Source: DATAES01 sp036493595
GTDB lineage: Bacteria > Actinomycetota > Acidimicrobiia > Acidimicrobiales > JACDCH01
Direction: 5' to 3'
NCBI GenBank assembly: GCA_036493595.1
Contig: DASXPN010000001.1
Span: 1 to 64,000, forward strand
DNA: 64,000 bases
This document shows, in pieces, positions 58,155-64,000 of this stretch. The notes under the pieces were generated by a model. It was not told the DNA's origin, searched no databases, and was given only the letters and a program-made list of their open reading frames with translations. The stretch's first letter is position 1. Each line of letters starts with the position of its first letter. A program made the translations under genes and the position numbers.

Positions 58155-58637
58155 ATGTCCGGTTACGACATGATCGCGGCGGAACCGCTCATCTCGAGCA
58201 ACTTCCACCTCGAGCTCGATGGCACCGACATCGGCGCCTTGCAGGAGGTGAACGGCCTCGACCATGAAGTCGACGTTGTCGAGTTCAAGGCCGTGGGCAA
58301 GAACGGCATCCAGCTCGCCGAAAAGACGATGGGCCAGTCGAAGAAGGTCAGTGAGCTGACCATGAAGCGAGTGGCTACCCGTGACAACTCGTCGGACGAC
58401 ATCTGGAAGTGGTTCCAGAAGATCCAGAAGGAAGGCGTCGGTGATGCCTCCCGGAAGAAGAACCGCAAGAACGGATCCGTCGTGGTGTACGGCCACGTGA
58501 TGGACGAGATCGCCCGGTGGAACTTCGAGAACGCGTTCGTCAGCAAGATCTCGACGAGCGGGCTTTCGGCGACCACCAACGATCCCGTCACGGAGACGAT
58601 CACGCTCCAGTGCGAGAACCTCACCCGGAAGAAGTGA
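58155..58637 (+). CDS. Inner tube protein (gp19/Hcp-like, first copy)
   Basis: 160 residues. Opens SGYDMIAAEPLISSNFHLELDGTDIGALQEVNGL and continues with ELTMKRVATRDNSSDDIWKWFQ and NGSVVVYGHVMDEIARW, the T4 gp19-like tube fold. Hexamers stack to form the tube inside the sheath. ATG with GAGGAGAAG upstream. A second tube gene is found at 59290; the two are diverged, as Afp1 and Afp5 are, so they may have distinct positions in the tube. Confidence 0.95.
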   Translation: MSGYDMIAAEPLISSNFHLELDGTDIGALQEVNGLDHEVDVVEFKAVGKNGIQLAEKTMGQSKKVSELTMKRVATRDNSSDDIWKWFQKIQKEGVGDASRKKNRKNGSVVVYGHVMDEIARWNFENAFVSKISTSGLSATTNDPVTETITLQCENLTRKK

Positions 58638-58641
58638 CCTG

Positions 58642-59127
58642 ATGGGCTTGCGTACCGAGTACGAGTTCGTGCTGCCGCGCGGCTACGTCGACGACGACGG
58701 CGAGGTTCATCGCCGCGGCGTCATGCGTCTCGCCACGGCTCGCGACGAGCTCGAGCCGTTGCGCAGTGCCACCGTGACCGGCCCGGACGATCCGCGCGTC
58801 ACCATCTTGGTGCTCGCTCGGGTCGTCCGGACGCTGGGCACGCTCGAACTGGTCACACCCCAGGACATCGAGGGGCTGTTCGCAGCCGACCTCGCCTACC
58901 TGCAGGACTTCTACGGCATCATCAACTTCGGCTCCGAAGCCGACATCAATGCACTCCTCGAGGCGCAGCGCCAGGCCGATCAGGCGGAGCGAGCGGCCAG
59001 CGTCGATCCGGAACCTGCACCGCAGGGCGCTCCGGTTGCGCAGGCCGGTGATGCTCCGGCCGAAGCGGGTGGCCGCCGGGCCGGTCGCCGGGCCGCCATC
59101 GAGGAGGTTCCGGCAGCAGGCCGATGA
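58642..59127 (+). CDS. Conserved injection-system protein, possibly an assembly chaperone
   Basis: 161 residues. A small domain GLRTEYEFVLPRGYVDDDGEVHRRGVMRLATARDEL and TILVLARVVRTLGTLELVTPQDIEGLFAADLAYLQDFY is followed by an Ala/Pro-rich disordered tail (about 115-161). The position between the two tube genes fits a tail-assembly-chaperone-like protein found in actinobacterial eCIS. The family assignment is not certain. ATG, 4 nt after the tube stop. The next gene starts inside its stop codon (ATGA). Confidence 0.75.
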   Translation: MGLRTEYEFVLPRGYVDDDGEVHRRGVMRLATARDELEPLRSATVTGPDDPRVTILVLARVVRTLGTLELVTPQDIEGLFAADLAYLQDFYGIINFGSEADINALLEAQRQADQAERAASVDPEPAPQGAPVAQAGDAPAEAGGRRAGRRAAIEEVPAAGR

Positions 59128-59297
59128 AGCGGTACCCGGCCGAAGCTCTGTGGCAGGAGCTTGCCTATCTCGCGTACCACTTGCACTGGAACGTTGACGA
59201 GTTGCTCGATCTCGAGCATGCCGATCGCGCCCGGTTGGTTACCGCGGTGGCATCGCTGAACGCAAGGGCGTGGGAGGCGGTACAGCAACTTGTCTGA
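59124..59297 (+). CDS. Small eCIS protein (DUF6760-like; Afp6-type position)
   Basis: 57 codons: MKRYPAEALWQELAYLAYHL, HWNVDELLDLEHADRARLV and TAVASLNARAWEAVQQLV. The WQELAYLAYHLHW and DELLDLEHADR signature fits DUF6760, a short protein repeated in eCIS loci between tube and baseplate genes. It overlaps the previous stop by 4 nt (ATGA) and the TTG start of the second tube gene by 8 nt. It is shorter than many ORF cutoffs, so it can be missed. High-quality call given context. Confidence 0.87.
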   Translation: MKRYPAEALWQELAYLAYHLHWNVDELLDLEHADRARLVTAVASLNARAWEAVQQLV

Positions 59298-59763
59298 CTT
59301 CGGGTTGTCCGGTGAGATCCCCGTTGCGTCGCGCTTCATCTTCGAGGTCGACGGCGTCGATGTCGCGACCTTCAACGAGATCGAAGGGTTGGAGATGCAC
59401 GTCGAAGTCGTGACGTTCTCCGAGGGAGGACAGAACGGCTTCGTCCATCAGTTGCCCGGGCGCGCCTCGTGGCCGACACTGATCATGCGCAAAGGCACGA
59501 TCAGCAACGACGACGCGCTGTGGAAGTGGATCAACACCGCAACCGGTGAGCAGTTCGCCGCCAACGACAGCAAGCTCGAACGCAAGACGGCTGCCATCAC
59601 CGTCATGTCGAGCGAGGGTCAGCGCATGCGGGCCTGGGATCTGATAGGCGCGTTCCCCTGTTACTGGAAGCTGACGACGATGAGCGTCGAATCCAAAGTG
59701 CCTCTCGGTGAAGAGATCCACATCAAGCACCACGGGTTCAAGCCGAAGAATCTGTCGTCATGA
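59290..59763 (+). CDS. Inner tube protein (second copy)
   Basis: 157 residues. SDFGLSGEIPVASRFIFEVDGVDVATFNEIEGL and TLIMRKGTISNDDALWKWINTATG share the tube-protein scaffold with the first copy. TTG start, overlapping the DUF6760-like gene by 8 nt, which suggests translational coupling. It may form the tube layer next to the baseplate (Afp5-like). Its stop overlaps the ATG of the DUF4157-like gene. Confidence 0.93.
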   Translation: MSDFGLSGEIPVASRFIFEVDGVDVATFNEIEGLEMHVEVVTFSEGGQNGFVHQLPGRASWPTLIMRKGTISNDDALWKWINTATGEQFAANDSKLERKTAAITVMSSEGQRMRAWDLIGAFPCYWKLTTMSVESKVPLGEEIHIKHHGFKPKNLSS

Positions 59764-62702
59764 GTGACGTCGGGGAGTCCGATCCTCGCAGTGACTTCGG
59801 TCGCGCCATGGCCGAACGGTTCCGGCGCCCGCAACGTCGCGTCAGCGCCGTGGCGTCGCGCCTACCTCGGGTCGGCTCGCTGGCTCGGCAGGTGGCGCGT
59901 TTCGGCGAGCTGACCGGGCGCTCGTTGCTCACCCGTCGCGCCGCCGGCGAGGTGGCATCGGTCGGGACGAGAGCCACGTCCGCGCTGCCGACCTCTGTAC
60001 CGCGTGCGGAGCTGTGGCTGTCCTCGTTGCATCATCACCACGAGAGCGCGACGGCCGAATCGCCGCTTGCCTCGGGCCGCGGCGCTGACGTCGGCGGCTT
60101 GTCGACTCCTGCTTCGTTGCCCTTGGATCTCGGTGCGCGTGGGTTGCCGCGCGCGACGTCGATCGCTCGTCATTCGAGCGCGGGCGCGGAGACCGGACCC
60201 GCCGCGGTTACGCACCGGAGCCCGTCGTCGGTTGCGCAGGTGCGTACACCGCCCGAGGTGAAAGCAGTCGGCCCGGTGCTGCTGGCGCGCGAGCGAACGC
60301 GGCTGTTGGGCCGGAGCTCGGACCCGGGTCCGGCGCCGAAGCCTCCGCCTCGCGGCGGGGCAGGCGGGGCAGGCGGGGCAGGACGCGGTGGCGGTGGACA
60401 AACCGCGTCCGCCGCGCCGGCCGCGTCGCCGAGTGCAGCACCGTCGAAGATCTCGGCGCCGCCAGGCTCATCGCGAGTGCAACGCGACACTTCCGGCCCC
60501 TCGGCACACGGGTCGGGGCCGATCGTGTACGGGTCGAACGTCACCGCCATGTCGACGGCAGGTGCGACGGCCGCATCGACGGCCGGGGCGGCGGGCTTTG
60601 CCGGCGCCATCGGCTTCGCGCCTCGGGTCGCCGCGGCGGTGCGCCGATCGACGGCGCGCGCCGCCGAGAAGGTGGCCGACGTCCGCGGCGAGCGGTCGAA
60701 CCCATCCGTGGCAGTGGCAGCGCCGCCGATCTCGGGTGATGGAAGCCGTGCCGGCGCGATCGGTGACGTGCACACGGGGGCACGCACCACGACGTTTGCG
60801 ATCGGGCGATCGGTCCGTTCGGTGCTGGCGCCTCACGTCGCGGCCGCAGGGACCGAGCCCCCAGCGCTCGACGCCCCCGCACCCGCAGTGCGCGCGACGC
60901 GTGTGAACGATGTCCCGCGCACGAACACTGCTTCGGCACCTGCTTCGGTTTCGGGCGTCGGATCGATTCCACCACCGGGCCGTCGAATGGATCGGCCGAA
61001 CCGGCCGCTCCGAGCCGTCCGGACCGCGCACGACTCGAACCGCCTCATGCGCTCGATGGGTGAGCCCGACCCGGCCGCGGGCGCACCGAGCGCAACCCGG
61101 GCGGCGGCGGTGGGTTCGGTGGCGCCACCGACTGCGATGATCGGTCGCCGCGCCGAAGGCGAGACGCCGGCGAGCGCAACGGCCGACCGCGCACCATCGC
61201 CGGGCGCTCCGGCGAGCCCCGCGTCAGAGAGCGCAGTGTCCGCGATTTCCGCGGTCACAGCGTCCACGACCTCATCTCCCGCCGCGACAACATCGCCGTC
61301 TCCGCAACACGTCGCTCGCTCCGTCGCGCAACGTTCGCTCGAACACGTCCGACCGGTGCGATCACTCGACCGCGCACTTGCGGTGCGGCCGAGCCGGGTG
61401 GCGCGATCCACCGCTTCGAGCACGCGGTCGGCCGGCATGACGTTGAGGGTGACAACCAGCGCGGCTGGCGCGGTGGGCTTCGCCGGTACCCCAACACCGG
61501 GGGTCGCCTCTATACCGGCGACGCCGTCAGCAGCGATGACGACGGCACCGGCGACGCCGACAACGCGGACAACACCGGCGACGACGGCGACCTCGGTCCC
61601 GTCGACCATCGCTCGCGCCATACCGGCTCCGCCCGCGTCCGTCGCGGCCTCCGTCGGTGCGTTGGCCCGTTCGGTCAGCTCCCGGCAAGCGTTCGCCGCG
61701 AGTGCGACGAGCCCGACGAGCACACTCCCGGGCGTCACGCCGACCGGGGCGCGTTTCCTCGACGTCCTGGGTGCCGCGCCGAAGGATCCGGTCGCGCCCC
61801 TGCCGCCGCGCTTCTCGCCGTTGGCGCGCGCGATCGCGGGTGAGCGACCTGTGGTCATGCGTTCGGGACCGTCGACGGCGCGCGCGCTCGCCGCCGTAGG
61901 CAAGGCCGCGGCGACGGTCGACAACGTCATCCATCTCGCCCGCCCGGCGAGCATGGCTCCGACCCACGCTTCGACGGAGATCGTCGCCCATGAGCTCGTG
62001 CACGCGGCCCGTCCATCTCCCGTCCCGCGGTTCTTCGACGACGATCACAACTCACCGGAGGAAGACGTGGCCCGATCGACCGGTCGGTTGATGCGAGCGC
62101 TGGGTTCGCCGTCCGACGCGGAGGTTTCCTCGGGCAGCCGTGCGAACGGGACGGCCGGACTCGCGGTCGGCGCGGGCTTGCTCGGCGCGCTGAGCACGGG
62201 GTCACGCAACGTCATCCGGCGCGAGCTCTCCGGTGGCTCGGGTTCGCTTTCGGGCAGCACTTCGAGCGGTGACGGCATCGCGGCGCTGCTACCACAAGTG
62301 CCGATCGTTCCGTCACTCGCCGCCTCGGCGGCACAAGCCGGGTCGTCGTCGCCCGCCGCTGATGTCAGTGGCGGCGGCGCGCCGGAGGTCGCAACCCCCG
62401 GCGACGGCATGGCGCTTGCGTCGCAAGCGGGCAACGGTGGTTCGGCGGGTGACGATTCCTCGATCGGCACGATGCGGCGGATGCTGGGCGACATCGATCC
62501 GAGCTCACAGTCCGCGGTGTCGGGTCCGGCGGCCGTTTTCAGCAGTGTCGCCGAGGCCAGGTCCGCGGCTCCCGACCATGTCGGTGTGTCGGAAGGGCCG
62601 CCCATGAACGAGTTGATCGAGCGGATCATCGAGGCCATCGAAGATCGAGTGATCGACGAGCTCGAGCGTCGAGGCCGCCGACACAACCCGGGAGTGTTCT
62701 GA
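59760..62702 (+). CDS. Large low-complexity protein with DUF4157-like (HELVH) metalloprotease-type site
   Basis: 980 residues. About 680 residues are Ala/Ser/Thr/Pro/Val-rich and probably disordered (STPATPTTRTTPATT-type repeats). From about 690 an ordered block reads PLPPRFSPLARAIAGERPVV, then STEIVAHELVHAARP with H744-E745-H748 (HELVH zinc motif) and SPEEDVARSTGRLM as candidate third ligand. The C-terminus NELIERIIEAIEDRVIDELERRG ends the protein. DUF4157 proteins are a hallmark of eCIS loci. It overlaps the tube stop by 4 nt and the LysM gene by 1 nt. It may be a cargo or a structural protein. Confidence 0.8.
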   Translation: MSDVGESDPRSDFGRAMAERFRRPQRRVSAVASRLPRVGSLARQVARFGELTGRSLLTRRAAGEVASVGTRATSALPTSVPRAELWLSSLHHHHESATAESPLASGRGADVGGLSTPASLPLDLGARGLPRATSIARHSSAGAETGPAAVTHRSPSSVAQVRTPPEVKAVGPVLLARERTRLLGRSSDPGPAPKPPPRGGAGGAGGAGRGGGGQTASAAPAASPSAAPSKISAPPGSSRVQRDTSGPSAHGSGPIVYGSNVTAMSTAGATAASTAGAAGFAGAIGFAPRVAAAVRRSTARAAEKVADVRGERSNPSVAVAAPPISGDGSRAGAIGDVHTGARTTTFAIGRSVRSVLAPHVAAAGTEPPALDAPAPAVRATRVNDVPRTNTASAPASVSGVGSIPPPGRRMDRPNRPLRAVRTAHDSNRLMRSMGEPDPAAGAPSATRAAAVGSVAPPTAMIGRRAEGETPASATADRAPSPGAPASPASESAVSAISAVTASTTSSPAATTSPSPQHVARSVAQRSLEHVRPVRSLDRALAVRPSRVARSTASSTRSAGMTLRVTTSAAGAVGFAGTPTPGVASIPATPSAAMTTAPATPTTRTTPATTATSVPSTIARAIPAPPASVAASVGALARSVSSRQAFAASATSPTSTLPGVTPTGARFLDVLGAAPKDPVAPLPPRFSPLARAIAGERPVVMRSGPSTARALAAVGKAAATVDNVIHLARPASMAPTHASTEIVAHELVHAARPSPVPRFFDDDHNSPEEDVARSTGRLMRALGSPSDAEVSSGSRANGTAGLAVGAGLLGALSTGSRNVIRRELSGGSGSLSGSTSSGDGIAALLPQVPIVPSLAASAAQAGSSSPAADVSGGGAPEVATPGDGMALASQAGNGGSAGDDSSIGTMRRMLGDIDPSSQSAVSGPAAVFSSVAEARSAAPDHVGVSEGPPMNELIERIIEAIEDRVIDELERRGRRHNPGVF

Positions 62703-63355
62703 TGCCGAGCGAGAAGGCGTTCCTGGAGATCGAGGGCAACGGCGAGCACTTGCCGTGCTTGTTCAACCCGAACGAGCTCTCGCTCAACCGTGTGAACGGG
62801 TGGGCGGCAGACTCGATGCCGGGCAGGGGGGTGCCCACGTTGCGCTACACAGGAGCGCAGTCAGGTCAGATGGCGGTGCGGCTGTTCTTCGACACGACGG
62901 CCGACGGCGATCCCGTGACGAAGTACACGAGCAAGATCATGAAGCTGATGGAGGTCGACCCGTCGCTACCAGGTAGCGACGAGAAGAGCCTCAACGTGCG
63001 GCCCCCGTGGGTGAAGTTCCATTGGGGCGATCTGCACTCGTTCAAGTCCGTGATCTCGGCGCTCGAGCTGACCTTCGTGTACTTCTCGAGCACGGGCATG
63101 CCACTGCGGGCCCGCCTCGACCTGCTGCTCACGCAATACGACAAGGAGATGGCGTTCGGTCCGCAGAACCCGACGTCGGGCACACCGAAGCCGCACCGCG
63201 TCCACCGTGTGCAGCCGGGCGAGACGCTCGACAGGATCGCGGCGATGCATTACGGCGACTCCACCAAGTGGCGCGCGATCGCGTCTGCCAACGGCGTCGA
63301 GGATCCGTTCGCGTTGCGGCCCGGCGGTCTGCTCAGCATCCCGAGGCTGGACTGA
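62702..63355 (+). CDS. CIS tube-baseplate protein with LysM domain (Afp7/Pvc7-like)
   Basis: 217 residues. The N-terminal part LPCLFNPNELSLNRVNGWAAD and SALELTFVYFSSTGMPLRARLDL matches the CIS_tube family; the C-terminal LysM (about 160-215) is HRVQPGETLDRIAAMHYGDSTKWRAIASANG. It connects the inner tube to the baseplate (Afp7 analogue). ATG overlaps the previous stop by 1 nt; the VgrG-like gene overlaps its stop by 1 nt. Confidence 0.93.
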   Translation: MPSEKAFLEIEGNGEHLPCLFNPNELSLNRVNGWAADSMPGRGVPTLRYTGAQSGQMAVRLFFDTTADGDPVTKYTSKIMKLMEVDPSLPGSDEKSLNVRPPWVKFHWGDLHSFKSVISALELTFVYFSSTGMPLRARLDLLLTQYDKEMAFGPQNPTSGTPKPHRVHRVQPGETLDRIAAMHYGDSTKWRAIASANGVEDPFALRPGGLLSIPRLD

Positions 63356-64000
63356 TGACTGACATCCTCACCACGACGTCGCCGGTCATCACCGTGAACG
63401 GCACCCCGCTCGACCAGACGTGGTGCGACGGGCTGATCGAGCTGCGCATCGAGCGCGCGTTCCAAGTGCCGAGTCGGCTGACGATGCGCTTCAACGACCC
63501 GATCTACGAGCTGCTCTCGAGCAAGAAGATGAAGCTCGGCACGGAGCTGGCGGTATCAGTGCAAGGGCAGGGTGGCCTCGTCGTCGCAGAAGTCACCGGG
63601 ATGTCCGTCGAGCAGGCGCCGACGCAACCACCGGAGCTCGTCGTCGTCGCCCACGACCGCGCCCACCGGCTCGGCCGCGAGAACAAGGTCGCGACCTTTC
63701 AGAAGATGCACTACTCCGCGATCGTGTCCCAGCTCGCGAGTGCGGCAGGCCTGAGTGCTTCGGTCGACGCCACCAGCCGCCAGCTCGACTACATGCTCCA
63801 AGTCGAGTCGTCGCTCGCGCTCATCACCGAGCTCGCGAATCGCATCGGCTACGACTGGTGGGTCGAGGACAAGACGTTGCACTTCAAGAAGCCGAGCGGA
63901 GAGACAGCGGCCGTGGTGCTCACGGCGGACGACGACCTTCTCTCGTTCTCGGTGAAGGCGTCGGGGCACAGGCCCGACACCGTCACCGTCCGGGGCTGGA
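63355..64000 (+). CDS. VgrG-like spike protein (Afp8/Pvc8-like), 5' part only
   Basis: The first 215 codons are visible before the right edge. It opens MTDILTTTSPVITVNGTPLD, then WCDGLIELRIERAFQVPSRLTMRF and LSSKKMKLGTELAVSV, the gpD-type fold of the VgrG/gp27 head. HYSAIVSQLASAAGLSASVD and LALITELANRIGYDWWVED are typical VgrG/gpD landmarks. ATG overlapping the LysM gene stop (TGATG). The spike's needle part should lie beyond the window, with gp25, baseplate wedge, tape measure and fibre genes to be expected there. Confidence 0.9.
   Translation, partial: MTDILTTTSPVITVNGTPLDQTWCDGLIELRIERAFQVPSRLTMRFNDPIYELLSSKKMKLGTELAVSVQGQGGLVVAEVTGMSVEQAPTQPPELVVVAHDRAHRLGRENKVATFQKMHYSAIVSQLASAAGLSASVDATSRQLDYMLQVESSLALITELANRIGYDWWVEDKTLHFKKPSGETAAVVLTADDDLLSFSVKASGHRPDTVTVRGW

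Noticed and set aside
60833..61954. Long minus-strand ORFs opposite the DUF4157-like gene
   Set aside because: They arise from high-GC Ala/Ser/Thr codons on the other strand. They have no start context or domains.
51289..64000. Type VI secretion system
   Set aside because: A single fused-type sheath gene, no TssJ/L/M membrane complex, no TssB/TssC pair, and an eCIS-type ATPase instead of ClpV.
53820..64000. Intact tailed prophage
   Set aside because: No capsid, portal, terminase, integrase or lysis genes are in the window; the LysM, DUF4157 and DUF4280 proteins point to eCIS. The right edge leaves this partly open.

Overview
The window reads as chromosomal DNA of a high-GC actinobacterium. 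An F420-producing Acidimicrobiia-type organism (Ilumatobacter-like) is my best guess. The support is very high GC, frequent GTG and TTG starts, many 4-nt stop/start overlaps, a fused CofG-CofH (FbiC) protein, DUF3151 and DUF2203 proteins, and a heavy load of lipid and CoA genes. No rRNA, tRNA, insertion sequence or CRISPR array was seen, so the taxonomy is inference. About 69 protein genes are supported, including two short genes of 57-58 codons and two genes cut by the window edges.

Layout. 0-9.4 kb: cyclophilin (cut), AlkA-type glycosylase, then a leftward oligopeptide/dipeptide ABC importer operon oppA-B-C-D-F ending in a TetR regulator; its promoter (TTGACA, 17 nt, TAGGTT) is visible. The OppF ATPase carries an unusual fused four-helix membrane domain. 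8.2-20.5 kb: methyltransferase, secreted lytic transglycosylase, crotonase, gamma-glutamyltransferase, Nudix hydrolase, FAD-linked oxidase, acyl-CoA synthetase, glycerophosphodiesterase, cyclopropane-fatty-acid synthase, aldehyde dehydrogenase. 20.5-33.5 kb: conserved small proteins (DUF2203, SirB1-like, DUF3151), acyl-CoA dehydrogenase, phosphatase, VOC proteins, orphan response regulator, SDR and glutamine-synthetase-like enzymes, LapA-like protein, flavin reductase, a PHP phosphoesterase broken by a frameshift, TrmO, phytanoyl-CoA-type dioxygenase, MobA-like protein, rhodanese, RNase D. 33.5-51.2 kb: GH13 glucosidase, BipA/TypA, secreted TIM-barrel-like protein, an McrB-like AAA+ protein with a possible McrC/DUF2357-like partner, a GlcD-GlcE-GlcF glycolate-oxidase-type operon, LOG protein, second orphan response regulator, FbiC, cytochrome P450.

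51.3-64 kb is the most distinctive region: the left part of a contractile injection system (eCIS; antifeeding-prophage/PVC-like). Leftward there is an AAA+ ATPase followed by a STAS protein. Rightward there is a 522-residue coiled-coil protein, a lipoprotein, a PAAR-like DUF4280 protein, one sheath, a tube protein, a possible assembly protein, a DUF6760-like 57-residue protein, a second tube protein, a 980-residue low-complexity protein with a DUF4157-like HELVH site, a LysM baseplate protein, and a VgrG-like spike that runs off the right edge. From sheath to spike the genes nearly touch or overlap, as expected of one transcript. No capsid, portal or terminase is present, so this is a tail-derived machine and not a prophage, as far as the window shows.

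Non-coding structure worth noting: a dispersed intergenic element built around a 24-28 bp perfect palindrome (three copies), a 72/71-bp tandem duplication, strong hairpins between convergent genes, two related 16-bp operator-like sites (TTGACC-CGAC-GGTCAA and a variant), and a recurrent -10-like hexamer 6-9 nt before start codons, which suggests many leaderless mRNAs.
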